Assembly (NCBI GenBank): GCA_900544965.1
Contig: UQXE01000004.1
Coordinates: 17,311-81,310 of the forward strand
Reading direction: 5' to 3'
Source of the DNA: an uncultured Eubacteriales bacterium
Lineage (GTDB): Bacteria > Bacillota > Clostridia > Christensenellales > CAG-138
Length of the DNA: 64,000 bases
Each line of letters begins with the position of its first letter. Position 1 is the stretch's first letter. Position numbers and translations under genes: made by a program. The notes under the pieces were generated by a model, which worked only from the letters and a program-made list of their open reading frames with translations, did no database searches and was not told the DNA's origin. Positions 35,985 to 45,291 of this stretch are shown one piece after another.

Positions 35985-36851
35985 TCAGATCATCCCTGTT
36001 ACAACTATCGTTACAATACCTGGCTCAACACTTACAGCTCCCGTAACAGGATCTTGAATAAACGTGGCGGCGGGAATGACAAACGTGCGTTCTGAACCGT
36101 TGCTTGGCAGGGTAAAGGTGCCGTTGATATAGCTGTAATCGCTGGAAGGTATGGTTTGGCCATCGATTGTAACCGAAATTCCTTCGGGCGCCGGATTAAA
36201 TGTATCCGTGAGGACCACATTTGTTGCAGGTATATTACCATAATTGTATATCTGGAAGATATATGTTATTTGACTTCCTCCCGTTATCGGGTCGGGAGAC
36301 ATGGCCTTAAATATGCGAACGTCCGCATAGTTTTCAACTGTTATCATGTTAGTTGCCGTTACCGCCTCAGAAAGGCCGTCGGCAGTCCAGACAACGCGGT
36401 TTGTAACATAAGACCCATTAATTATAGGCGCAGCCTCGTTCACTATTGCCCTGTATACGAGCATCGCGTTTGAGTTGGCCGGCAATACGGGGATGGTGAA
36501 TGTTATCCTGTTTGAGCCGATATTTGGTGTCAGTTCCATTACGAACATTCCATCTATATACAGCTGAGCAGGTCCTACATAGGTAAGAGGCGTAACGGAT
36601 TGAACATTTGGCGCCGTATAGGTGCCAAGGTTATCCTCCACGTTGATATCAGTCAAGGCGGTGTTGGCGATGTTGCGCATTGTTAAGATATAAGTCACGG
36701 TATCACCTGGACGGTAGCTGCTTCCAAGGGACGTTTTATCCGCCGAGAGCGGACCTTCCAAAGTGGCTGTAGCTATATTTGAAACGGCAGTCCCGCTTTG
36801 GCTGCCATAGTCAAAGGTTAGTGAGGCTTGATTGGTAATTTGTGTTGCCAT
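35985..36851 (-). CDS. DUF11 (conserved repeat) domain protein without signal peptide
   Basis: A 288-residue protein made mainly of two DUF11-type Ig-like beta-sandwich repeats: residues of about 35-150 (SYRPGDTVTYILTMRNIANTALTDI region) and about 175-288 (DPITGGSQITYIFQIYNYGN). DUF11 is typical of surface and spore-surface proteins, yet the N-terminus MATQITNQASLTFDYG has no hydrophobic signal and there is no sortase motif or anchor. ATG at 36851 follows AAAGGAG by 6-7 bases, so the start is well supported. A role as spore or envelope-associated protein released by another path is possible; this is inference. Confidence 0.72.
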   Translation of the reverse strand: MATQITNQASLTFDYGSQSGTAVSNIATATLEGPLSADKTSLGSSYRPGDTVTYILTMRNIANTALTDINVEDNLGTYTAPNVQSVTPLTYVGPAQLYIDGMFVMELTPNIGSNRITFTIPVLPANSNAMLVYRAIVNEAAPIINGSYVTNRVVWTADGLSEAVTATNMITVENYADVRIFKAMSPDPITGGSQITYIFQIYNYGNIPATNVVLTDTFNPAPEGISVTIDGQTIPSSDYSYINGTFTLPSNGSERTFVIPAATFIQDPVTGAVSVEPGIVTIVVTGMI

Positions 36852-37148
36852 GATAAAGCTCCTTTCATAATGCTTAGGGAAAGGGCGAAAGAGCATATGT
36901 GCCAGTTTCCCATACATCCTATGATGAATAATATGCGGCGGCTACAAATTTGGTCAATTTATCGGGCGATTTTTCTGAAACAAATAGGGTTGTATGCGCC
37001 ATTAACGGCATTTTATGCAGAAAACCATATTGAGGGGATTTATAAAGATGTTTTACCTTGTAGTGCGGTTATAATATGTAATACTGTTATTTCGCCAAAA
37101 CTACTGAGCGTTTTACAGCTTATTAGGTTTGTGATTATATCCGCATAC
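36852..37148. other. Intergenic region upstream of parE
   Basis: No supported gene. A forward open frame (36828-37184) starts inside the DUF11 gene, has no ribosome site and no recognisable sequence. The region must hold the divergent promoters. Confidence 0.4.
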
Positions 37149-37177
37149 TTGCCTTACAATCTTATTAGCCTTATAAT
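37149..37177 (+). promoter_or_regulatory. Promoter of the parE-parC operon
   Basis: TTGCCT (37149-37154), 17-base spacer, TATAAT (37172-37177), 62 bases before the parE start. A second TATAAT at 37070 has only a poor -35. Confidence 0.55.
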
Positions 37178-37238
37178 GTCTTAGTTGGATAAAAAGGGAT
37201 ATATCTATAGTTGCAAACCATAATTGGCAAGGAGAAAC

Positions 37239-39206
37239 ATGAAGGCTTATACAGTAGATGATATAAAGGTAATGGAGGGACTTGAGGCGGTCCGCATCCG
37301 CCCAGGCATGTATATAGGAAGCACGGGTCAGCGTGGCCTGCATCATATGCTGTGGGAGATAGTTGACAATGCGGTTGACGAAGCCGCAAACGGATATGCC
37401 GACCACGTAAGCGTAACCTTAAATAGGGATATGTCCATTACCGTAGAGGACAACGGTAGGGGAATACCCGTAGGCACCCATGAAAAGCTTGGCGTTTCGG
37501 GTGTTGAGGTGGTGTTTACGCGGCTTCATGCCGGCGGCAAGTTCAGCGATGCCAGTTATGCTTATTCCGGCGGGCTGCATGGAGTTGGAGCCAGTGTTGT
37601 TAATGCGCTTTCCAAGCAGCTTACCGCCGAAGTCTATTATAACGGAAGAGCATACCGACAGGAATTTTGCAGCTACATTGATGACGAAGGCAATATAAAG
37701 GCTGGAGAGCCTGTGTCGCCGCTGAAGGAGCTTGGAAGGACGCGCAAAAAGGGATCAAAGATAACCTTTTTGCCGGACATAGACGTATTTGATACTATAG
37801 AAGTAAACTTTGACATGGTATCGAAACGTTTGCGCGAGTTGGCATATTTAAATGGGGGTGTTACCTTTACCCTTGAGGACAACAGGTCGAAAGGCGAAAA
37901 CAGGAGCCGAGAGTTCCATTATAAGGGTGGGATAAGGGATTTTGTCAAAGAGCTTAATTTGGACAAAACACGCATATACGATGATCCGATTTATGTCCGC
38001 GGCACTAAAGACGGCATCATCGTGGAAATGGCAATGCAGCATAATGACGGATATGCTGAGAATCTTTTTTCCTACGTTAACAATATCCCTACTACTGAAG
38101 GCGGAACGCATGAGTCCGGATTTAAATCCGCATTGACAAAATCAATGAACGATTATTGCCGAAGGATTAACCTGATTAAAGAAAAGGACCAGCAGCTCTC
38201 GGGAGACGACTTCAGAGAAGGCATGGTTGCCGTTCTATCCATTAAGATGCAGAATATTCAGTTTGAAGGTCAGACGAAGACGAGGCTTGGCAATACCGAG
38301 GCCAGATCCGCAGTCGACTCAATAATACTTGAAGGGCTTACAAACTATTTTGAGGATTTGAAAAATGCTGAAGTCCCAAATAAAATTGCCGACAAGGCAA
38401 TAAAGGCCGCCAAGGTCAAGGAGGCCGCCCGCAAGGCCAAGAGCATGGCAAGGGAAAGGAATAAGCTTGAAAACGCTCCGCTGGTAGGAAAGCTGTCCAG
38501 CTGCACAGGCCGCAATCCTCTGGAGAACGAGTTGTTCATCGTTGAAGGGGATTCGGCCGGCGGCAGCGCGAAGCAGGGAAGGGACAGACGGTTTCAGGCC
38601 ATACTGCCGCTTCGTGGAAAGCCGCTGAACGCTGAAAAAAAACGTATAGATCAGGTGCTTGCAAACGCTGAATTCAGATCAATTATAACGGCTTTGGGCA
38701 CCGGTATCGGCTCTGATTTTTCACTAAGCGGCTTAAAATACGACAGAGTGATTATTTTATCGGACGCAGACCAGGATGGCGCCCATATACGCGCGATACT
38801 TCTTACTTTTTTTTATCGCTACATGAAGGAGCTTATAATAGACGGGCATGTTTATATAGGCCTTCCCCCACTGTATAAGGTTCAGAAGGGAACTTACATA
38901 GAATATGCATATTCCGATGACGAGCTTGCAAGCGTTACAAAAGGACTGAGGGGGTATACGCTTCAAAGGTATAAAGGGCTTGGAGAGATGAACCCTGAGC
39001 AGCTGTGGGAGACAACCATGGACCCAAGCAGGCGAACCCTTATCAGGGTCAGCATTGAGGACGCGGCGGATGTGGAAAGGATGGTAACGGTTTTGATGGG
39101 AGACGATGTAGCTCCAAGAAAAGAATATATCACCGAGTACGCGAACTTTAACAGGCAGGATTCATTCGAGGCACGCATAGAGAAGAGTGGTGTAAGCAAT
39201 GGCTAA
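37239..39206 (+). CDS. parE: DNA topoisomerase IV subunit B
   Basis: ATPase subunit of topoisomerase IV. The 655-residue protein has the GHKL ATPase (EIVDNAVDEA, EDNGRGIP, GGLHGVGASVVNAL), transducer domain and TOPRIM domain with EGDSAGGSAKQGRDR and DADQDGAH. ParE is preferred over GyrB because of the tight pairing with a ParC-like subunit and the RNPLENELFIVEGDSAGG signature, which resembles Bacillus ParE. ATG at 37239 has AAGGAG upstream; an in-frame TTG at 37224 is rejected. It overlaps parC by 8 bases. A second gyrase pair instead cannot be fully excluded. Confidence 0.88.
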   Translation: MKAYTVDDIKVMEGLEAVRIRPGMYIGSTGQRGLHHMLWEIVDNAVDEAANGYADHVSVTLNRDMSITVEDNGRGIPVGTHEKLGVSGVEVVFTRLHAGGKFSDASYAYSGGLHGVGASVVNALSKQLTAEVYYNGRAYRQEFCSYIDDEGNIKAGEPVSPLKELGRTRKKGSKITFLPDIDVFDTIEVNFDMVSKRLRELAYLNGGVTFTLEDNRSKGENRSREFHYKGGIRDFVKELNLDKTRIYDDPIYVRGTKDGIIVEMAMQHNDGYAENLFSYVNNIPTTEGGTHESGFKSALTKSMNDYCRRINLIKEKDQQLSGDDFREGMVAVLSIKMQNIQFEGQTKTRLGNTEARSAVDSIILEGLTNYFEDLKNAEVPNKIADKAIKAAKVKEAARKAKSMARERNKLENAPLVGKLSSCTGRNPLENELFIVEGDSAGGSAKQGRDRRFQAILPLRGKPLNAEKKRIDQVLANAEFRSIITALGTGIGSDFSLSGLKYDRVIILSDADQDGAHIRAILLTFFYRYMKELIIDGHVYIGLPPLYKVQKGTYIEYAYSDDELASVTKGLRGYTLQRYKGLGEMNPEQLWETTMDPSRRTLIRVSIEDAADVERMVTVLMGDDVAPRKEYITEYANFNRQDSFEARIEKSGVSNG

Positions 39207-41613
39207 TAAAAAGAAGAGCATTCCTCCCAAGGAGGGAGAAAGGGTAATATTGCGAGGAATGGAAGAGGTAATGCACTCGTCCATGATACCATATGCGGAA
39301 CATGTAATCATGGAGCGTGCACTGCCACGAGTAGAGGACGGGCTGAAGCCAGTACAGCGCAGGATATTATATACTATGCTGGAACTTGGCTTAACTCCTG
39401 ACAAGCCGTTTCGAAAGAGCGCGCGTATAGTGGGCGATTGTTTGGGTAAGTATCATCCCCATGGCGATTCATCAGTTTATGATGCCATGGTCAGGATGGC
39501 CCAGAGCTTTAATATGAGTACGCCGTTAGTAAACGGTCACGGGAACTTCGGTTCGGTAGACGGGGACAGCGCGGCAGCCATGAGGTATACAGAGGCCAGG
39601 ATGACTGAGGCGGCCATGGAGCTGCTGCGGGATATTGATAAGGATACGGTTAAGTTTGGCCTTAACTTCGACGATACCCTTAAGGAGCCGGAGGTGCTTC
39701 CCGGCAGGTTTCCAAACCTGCTTGTGAACGGCTCGTCAGGAATAGCTGTGGGACTGGCCACCAACATACCTCCGCATAACCTCGTTGAAGGCATCGATGC
39801 GGTGATAGCCCAGCTGGACGACCCGGAAATAACAGTTGACGAGCTTATGGCCCACATACCCTGCCCCGACTTTCCAACAGGGGGGTTTTTGCTGCGTTCG
39901 CAGGAGATAAGGAACGCGTATTCTACAGGAAGGGGAAAGCTGACCCTTCGAGCCAGGACAAGCATTGAAGAGCAGAAAAACGGAAGAAAGCTGATAGCAA
40001 TAACCGAACTGCCCTATCAGACCAATAAGGCGCGCTTGCTTGAAGATATTTTGAAGCTTAGCCAGACAAAAAAAGAATTGTTCTCGGGGATATCGGATAT
40101 ACGGGATGAATCGGACAGAACCGGCATGAGGGCGGTAATAGAGGTAAAAAAGGAAGCCGACGCTGAAAGAATACTGCAATACCTTTTTAAATACTCGGAT
40201 CTTCAAACGACGTTTGGAGTAAATATGGTGGCAATCGTTGAGGGAAAGCCTCAGCAGATAGGCTTGAAAGAGCTGATTCATCATTACATACTCCATCAAC
40301 GCGACGTCGTAACAAGGCGAACAAGCTATGAGCTTGACAACGCTAAAAAGCGCGAACATATCCTAAGCGGCCTGATGATAGCCATTGATAATATTGACGA
40401 GGTTATAGCCATCATCAGGGCGTCAAAGACGCCAAAGGCCGCGAGGGATTCGCTGATGCAAAGGTTTGAGCTTTCGGAGCCGCAGGCTCAGGCTATACTC
40501 GATCTCCGCCTTCAGAGGCTTACTAACCTGGAGATGACGTCTATAAAAAAGGAGTACAGGGAGATAACTAAACTCATTGAAAGGCTTAGCTGTATATTGG
40601 CCTCACCAAAAAAATTAAACGGAGTTATACGGGATGAACTTACTGAGATAAAGGGCAGGTTTGCAGCACCGCGCCGTACAAAGCTGCTTGACGAGCAACC
40701 CGTTATTGATATACCCGTTATAGACTTGAAAGCTCCGGAACCCGTTGTGATATCGGTGCTGCGTGATGAAAAGCTTAGAAGGATACCAAAGCGGTTATTT
40801 AATGCGGAGCAGACTGCTGCTGAAAAGCCAATGTATGTTTTTGATACGTATACAGACAAGCGTATAAGGCTGTTTACCAATACGGGCTATTGTATGTCGC
40901 TGTGCATTGAGGACATACCCGAATCCAAACCCAATTCGCGTCCGGTAAGCCTTGCTTCGCTAATACCTACGGAAAATGGCGAAAGGGTTGTATCAGCATT
41001 TGTTGGGGACACTGATGGCCTGCTATTCTTTTATACTAAAAATGGAATGGCAAAGGCCACGAAAGCTTCCGAGTTTAAAACAAAACAAAAGCGCATTGTA
41101 GCGATAACGCTAAAGGATAACGATACGCTACTTGGCGTAGAACCTGAAAGCGGAGATTCAATTATAATGATTACAAGAAACGGCATGAGCATACGTTATC
41201 CCATATCGGCGATAGCCCCGACAGGACGCTCCGCGGCAGGCGTTAAGGGCATAAAACTTGATCAGGAGGACGCTGTAATCTTTGCATGCCAGTCACAGGA
41301 TGCAGGGGAGATACTGGTCATAAGCGACAGAGGATATATGAAGAGGAGCTTTATATTCGATTATGATCTGCAGAACAGGCATGGCAAGGGCTTGAAAACG
41401 TTTGACTTCAAACGCAATAATTCTAATGGCAGCGAGGTGGCGGCGGCATTCTATGTAAGAGAGCCGTTTGATGTTGCTATTAAAAAGCTGCACGGGGAGG
41501 AAATTATAATCAATACCGATAATGTGCCAATAGAGCCTAGGGCGAGCAAAGGGACACCGATGGTATTTACAGTACTTGACGATGTGATTGTGGAAGCCCA
41601 TAGAAGAACTTAA
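39199..41613 (+). CDS. parC: DNA topoisomerase IV subunit A
   Basis: DNA cleavage subunit, 804 residues. Catalytic Tyr130 lies in AAMRYTEARM. The quinolone-determining region KYHPHGDSSVYDAMVRMAQ has Ser91 and Asp95, the susceptible form. The C-terminal beta-pinwheel lacks the GyrA box (QRGGKG), with GRSAAGVKG blades instead, which favours ParC. It overlaps parE, so the two subunits are translationally coupled. Confidence 0.88.
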   Translation: MANKKKSIPPKEGERVILRGMEEVMHSSMIPYAEHVIMERALPRVEDGLKPVQRRILYTMLELGLTPDKPFRKSARIVGDCLGKYHPHGDSSVYDAMVRMAQSFNMSTPLVNGHGNFGSVDGDSAAAMRYTEARMTEAAMELLRDIDKDTVKFGLNFDDTLKEPEVLPGRFPNLLVNGSSGIAVGLATNIPPHNLVEGIDAVIAQLDDPEITVDELMAHIPCPDFPTGGFLLRSQEIRNAYSTGRGKLTLRARTSIEEQKNGRKLIAITELPYQTNKARLLEDILKLSQTKKELFSGISDIRDESDRTGMRAVIEVKKEADAERILQYLFKYSDLQTTFGVNMVAIVEGKPQQIGLKELIHHYILHQRDVVTRRTSYELDNAKKREHILSGLMIAIDNIDEVIAIIRASKTPKAARDSLMQRFELSEPQAQAILDLRLQRLTNLEMTSIKKEYREITKLIERLSCILASPKKLNGVIRDELTEIKGRFAAPRRTKLLDEQPVIDIPVIDLKAPEPVVISVLRDEKLRRIPKRLFNAEQTAAEKPMYVFDTYTDKRIRLFTNTGYCMSLCIEDIPESKPNSRPVSLASLIPTENGERVVSAFVGDTDGLLFFYTKNGMAKATKASEFKTKQKRIVAITLKDNDTLLGVEPESGDSIIMITRNGMSIRYPISAIAPTGRSAAGVKGIKLDQEDAVIFACQSQDAGEILVISDRGYMKRSFIFDYDLQNRHGKGLKTFDFKRNNSNGSEVAAAFYVREPFDVAIKKLHGEEIIINTDNVPIEPRASKGTPMVFTVLDDVIVEAHRRT

Positions 41614-41672
41614 ACCATATATTGAATGATTATTTGTACAAAACAGGGGCATATATGCCTCTACCAGGCCTG

Positions 41673-41713
41673 CAAAGAACCTCATCAGCGCAAAGCGCAG
41701 ACGAGGTTCTTTG
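41673..41713 (+). terminator. Terminator candidate after parC
   Basis: CAAAGAACCTC and GAGGTTCTTTG form an 11-bp perfect stem around a 19-base loop that itself contains GCGCAAAGCGC. The tail TATTAGG is weak. Confidence 0.6.
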
Positions 41714-41839
41714 TATTAGGAAGAGAAAACAAGCTTTTCAGTGAAGAATAAACGGTGCTTCCACTTGTGTATTGCGAGTTTTTGGGGGCTCATGGCAGCA
41801 TATTTGAGCGTAACACAGATGGTTACTGCTCAGGCTGTA

Positions 41840-41868
41840 AAAAAGCCCCGCTAGCGAGGGACTTTTTT
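41840..41868 (+). terminator. Second terminator upstream of the OB-fold protein gene
   Basis: AAAAAGCCCCGC pairs with GAGGGACTTTTT with two mismatches over TAGC, ending in a run of six T's. It lies 75 bases before the next start and closes the parE-parC unit. Confidence 0.7.
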
Positions 41869-41943
41869 GACAACCTGAAGGGGTATATATGCCCCTGTTT
41901 GCATAAGGAACCGATTTTAGGAATATTCTTTAAGGTCAATACG

Positions 41944-42579
41944 ATGGGGGAGAGAAATACGCATATGATGGAAAATAACCGTATACACATCGAAGGAACG
42001 GTGGAAAGCGTTCCTGAATATAGTCACCACCTGTATGGCGAGGCCTTTTATACACTAAGGCTTTCTGTTGGACGGCTTAGCGGAGTGAAGGATATACTGC
42101 CAGTTACGATCTCTGACAGGCTCCTTCCCAAGATTGATATCGGCGACGGACTATCTATAAATGGTCAGCTCCGCTCTTACAATAAGCAATCCGATGGAGC
42201 CAGCCGGCTGATAATAACGGCATTTGCCAGGTATGCCGAGAGGACAGAGGAAATAAAGCCGCACAACGAGGTCGTTTTGAATGGATTCATATGCAAGCCG
42301 GTAATATATAGAACTACGCCTTTTGAGCGGGAAATAGCCGATATATTAATAGCGGTAAACAGGGCGTATAACAAATCCGATTATCTGCCGTGCATAGCCT
42401 GGGGAAGAAACGCGAGATATGCCGGAACCTTAAATGTTGGAGACGCAATACTGTTAAATGGAAGACTTCAAAGCCGTGAATATCAAAAAAGGTTACCAAA
42501 TGGAGAAATACTGACCAGGACGGCTTATGAGGTGTCAGCTTCAACTCTTGAACCTGTGGACGCAGCTTTCCGCTTATGA
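41944..42579 (+). CDS. Single-stranded DNA-binding protein-like, two tandem OB folds
   Basis: A 211-residue protein made of two SSB-like OB domains: about residues 8-98 (NRIHIEGTVESVPEYSH start) and about 103-205 (NEVVLNGFICKPVIYRTTP start, with IAWGRNARY and NGRLQSREY as in SSB strands 4-5). Normal SSB has one OB fold and an acidic tail ending DDDIPF; here the tail is absent. So it is a double-OB SSB relative, possibly acting as dimer or accessory factor. ATG at 41944 is chosen (AAGG 9 bases upstream); ATG at 41965 is also possible. The long frame upstream contains the terminator and is rejected. Confidence 0.75.
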   Translation: MGERNTHMMENNRIHIEGTVESVPEYSHHLYGEAFYTLRLSVGRLSGVKDILPVTISDRLLPKIDIGDGLSINGQLRSYNKQSDGASRLIITAFARYAERTEEIKPHNEVVLNGFICKPVIYRTTPFEREIADILIAVNRAYNKSDYLPCIAWGRNARYAGTLNVGDAILLNGRLQSREYQKRLPNGEILTRTAYEVSASTLEPVDAAFRL

Positions 42580-42618
42580 TAAAATACATATAAGTGTATT
42601 TTATTATGGAGGTATTTT

Positions 42619-43377
42619 ATGCGAATATGCAGGGTTATGGCAGATACTGAGAGCTTCTATGGCGTAATTGATGGAAATAGGGTTTACCGTTTAAAGGGGA
42701 TTCCGTTTGATAGAATTGATTATACGGGACTGGAATATGACCTTGATACAGTTAAGCTGCTTGCCCCCTGTCAGCCGTCAAAAGTTGTAGCTGTAGGAAA
42801 GAATTATGCGGCGCACGCGGATGAGATGGGCGAGGGCAGGCCAAAAGAGCCTCTGCTGTTTTTAAAGCCCAGCACGAGCGTTATTGGGCCAAACGAGCGT
42901 ATTGTGTATCCGAGTATCAGCAAAAGGCTGGATTATGAGGGCGAGCTGGGCGTTGTTATCGGCAGAAAATGCAGAAACATAAAGCCGGGCCATGCGCGGG
43001 AATACATCTTTGGGTATACATGTCTTAACGACGTTACAGCAAGGGATATACAAAAAAGCGACCCCCAATGGACGAGGGGCAAGGGATTTGATACTTTTTG
43101 CCCGATCGGGCCTCATATTGAAACAGAGCTGGATGCTTCGCGACTAAGCATTGTTACACGTTTAAATGGGGAGGTGCGGCAGAAATCGACCACTGATATG
43201 ATGACATATAACATCGATGAACTGATCTGCTATATAACCGAGGTTATGACGCTTCTCCCAGGTGATATAGTAGCGACTGGCACGCCGGAAGGAATAGGGA
43301 GCATGGAGGAAGGCGACCTGGTGGAAGTTGAAATAGAGGGCATAGGCGTGTTGGAAAACACTGTCGTGAGGGATTGA
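42619..43377 (+). CDS. Fumarylacetoacetate hydrolase family protein
   Basis: A 252-residue FAH-fold enzyme (hydrolase, isomerase or oxaloacetate decarboxylase branch). The magnesium site is visible as Glu107 and Glu109 in DYEGELG and Asp138 in LNDVTARD. Additional family marks are GKNYAAHADEM and ATGTPEGIG. The N-terminal about 50 residues match the FAH-like extension of YcgM-type proteins. GGAGG lies 8 bases before the ATG. It overlaps rqcH by one base, so they share a transcript, although no functional link is known. Confidence 0.88.
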   Translation: MRICRVMADTESFYGVIDGNRVYRLKGIPFDRIDYTGLEYDLDTVKLLAPCQPSKVVAVGKNYAAHADEMGEGRPKEPLLFLKPSTSVIGPNERIVYPSISKRLDYEGELGVVIGRKCRNIKPGHAREYIFGYTCLNDVTARDIQKSDPQWTRGKGFDTFCPIGPHIETELDASRLSIVTRLNGEVRQKSTTDMMTYNIDELICYITEVMTLLPGDIVATGTPEGIGSMEEGDLVEVEIEGIGVLENTVVRD

Positions 43378-45122
43378 TGGACGGATTGACTTTGGCGGCC
43401 GCGGTAAGCGAATTGGGTGTGCTTATTGACGGCAAGATAGATAGGATTCAACAGCCTGGAAGGGACGAGCTGATTATTACTGTGCGTTCATACGGCTCCG
43501 CTTACAGGCTGCTGTTATCATCCTCTGCGGAAAATAGCCGTGTTCAGCTTACAAGCCAGCGGCCGGAAAATCCGGCCGAACCCCCAATGTTTTGCATGCT
43601 GTTGAGGAAACATCTGACGGGGGGAAGAATATTGTCGGTCGATCAACCGAATTTTGATAGAATTGTTGTTTTTCGCGTTTCCACATACAATGATTTGGGC
43701 GACTCGGCAGTCTATAAGCTAGTATGTGAAGTTATGGGGAAGCATTCGAATATAATGCTGGTCAACGAAAAGGGCACTATACTTGATTCTATTAAGCGTG
43801 TTGACCTCTCCATGTCAGCCGTGCGTCCAATAATGCCAGGAGTGGTATACAGCATTCCAAAAACCCAGGAAAAGCTTGATCCGCGGCACGCTGCATACAA
43901 TGATTTTATGGCTGCGGTGGAAGCTGAGGGCAGGCTGGATAAAAAGCTTAGCGGGTCATTTTACGGCCTATCGCCGGATATGGCAAAGCTGCTTTCAAAC
44001 TATATAGGCGTTTCAAAAGACCGCTGCGAAATGCTCGAAGATACCGAGAAGCACAGACTTTGCTCTGGGCTGGTCGGCTTCTATGCTGATGTAAATGCGG
44101 GTAAGTTCACTCCGGCGGCTGTTTGCGGACCTGGCGGCGCTGTAAAGGCCGTTTATCCGTTCCCGCCTTCACATTTAGAAACGGTAGACTACCCAAGCGT
44201 ATGGGAAGCTCTGGACTCGATGTATTCCAACAGAGACGTTGCTGACAGGTTGAGACAGCGTTATTTGTCGCTGCAAAAGCTGATTCAAAACGCTATCGCA
44301 CGTTGTGAACGAAAGCTTAACATGTTATCAGAGGAATGCCCCTCAGAGGATGAGCTAGAGCGTATGAGGCTGAACGGTGAACTGATAACGGCAAACTTAT
44401 ACCGAATTAACAAGGGGATGACCGAGTTTGTTGCCGAAAATTATTACTGTGACCCGCCAAGCAAAACTATTATTACGCTAGATCCTAAACTTTCGCCATC
44501 CGAGAACGCTCAGCTATATTACAAACGCTACAGGAAGGGTCAGAGAGCCAGAGAGAAGAGCTGTGAGCAGATGAGGGAAACATCGCATGAGTTGGCTTAT
44601 CTGGAAGGCCAGTTGGATAACCTTGCCAAGTGCGAGGTACAATCCGATATCGAAGAGATAAGGGAGGAGATGGTAGCGCTAAGATATATCCGCAAGTCAT
44701 CGGTAAAGAAATCAAGAAAGGTTAAGCCCACAGTTTCAAATCCGATGCGGTTCGTATCATCCGACGGCATAGAGCTCATGGTTGGCAAAAATAATCGCCA
44801 AAACGATATGCTTACCCTAAAAATGGCAAGACCTAACGACTGGTGGTTTCACGCAAAGGATATTCCAGGATCCCATGTTGTAGCGCAGCATACCGGCGAA
44901 CTGCCAAGGCAGACACTGTTTGAGGCTGCACTCTTAGCCTCCTATTACAGCCGTTCAAGAACTGGCGAAAACGTACCCGTTGACTATACCCTCAAAAGAT
45001 TTGTAAAAAAGCCTGCCGGAGCCAAACCTGGAATGGTAATATATACAGACCAAAAAACAATATATGTCACACCTGATGAACAAACCGTTTTAAAGTTATT
45101 GGATAACGCAAAAAATAGTTAG
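43377..45122 (+). CDS. rqcH: NFACT family protein RqcH (Rqc2 homologue)
   Basis: Ribosome quality-control factor that binds obstructed 50S subunits with peptidyl-tRNA and recruits alanyl-tRNA for C-terminal tails. The 581-residue protein has NFACT-N (about 1-260) with the Asp94-Arg95 pair (NFDRIVVF) needed for tailing, a helix-hairpin-helix and coiled-coil middle (about 290-440), and NFACT-R (about 450-570) with NDWWFHAKDIPGSHVV. Older names are FbpA-like fibronectin-binding protein. ATG at 43377 follows GAGGG and overlaps the FAH stop (TGATG). Confidence 0.93.
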   Translation: MDGLTLAAAVSELGVLIDGKIDRIQQPGRDELIITVRSYGSAYRLLLSSSAENSRVQLTSQRPENPAEPPMFCMLLRKHLTGGRILSVDQPNFDRIVVFRVSTYNDLGDSAVYKLVCEVMGKHSNIMLVNEKGTILDSIKRVDLSMSAVRPIMPGVVYSIPKTQEKLDPRHAAYNDFMAAVEAEGRLDKKLSGSFYGLSPDMAKLLSNYIGVSKDRCEMLEDTEKHRLCSGLVGFYADVNAGKFTPAAVCGPGGAVKAVYPFPPSHLETVDYPSVWEALDSMYSNRDVADRLRQRYLSLQKLIQNAIARCERKLNMLSEECPSEDELERMRLNGELITANLYRINKGMTEFVAENYYCDPPSKTIITLDPKLSPSENAQLYYKRYRKGQRAREKSCEQMRETSHELAYLEGQLDNLAKCEVQSDIEEIREEMVALRYIRKSSVKKSRKVKPTVSNPMRFVSSDGIELMVGKNNRQNDMLTLKMARPNDWWFHAKDIPGSHVVAQHTGELPRQTLFEAALLASYYSRSRTGENVPVDYTLKRFVKKPAGAKPGMVIYTDQKTIYVTPDEQTVLKLLDNAKNS

Positions 45123-45144
45123 TTATTTGTGCTTAACCAGCTTA

Positions 45145-45173
45145 TTGACTAACATTTGCATATAAATTATACT
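45145..45173 (+). promoter_or_regulatory. Promoter of the DUF1538-PII operon
   Basis: TTGACT (45145-45150), 17-base spacer, TATACT (45168-45173), 119 bases before the start. The leader between contains no obvious hairpin. Confidence 0.65.
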
Positions 45174-45291
45174 AAATATATGCATTATGTAATACCAATA
45201 TGGTAACAAATGCTGGACGCTAACCATACTTGATACGAAATACGAAGCGGAGGAATATTGATATTGAATTTATTATGAAAGGAGCGAATAT

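Noticed and set aside
36828..37184. Forward open frame of 118 codons upstream of parE
   Set aside because: It begins inside the DUF11 gene on the other strand, lacks a ribosome site, overlaps the parE promoter and has no recognisable sequence.
37239..41613. Annotation of the topoisomerase pair as gyrB-gyrA
   Set aside because: The A subunit lacks the GyrA box and the B subunit signature around the TOPRIM motif is closer to ParE; gyrase naming was therefore not used.
41755..41943. N-terminal extension of the OB-fold protein
   Set aside because: The extension would be translated across an intrinsic terminator and has no ribosome site; the family-like sequence starts after 41944.
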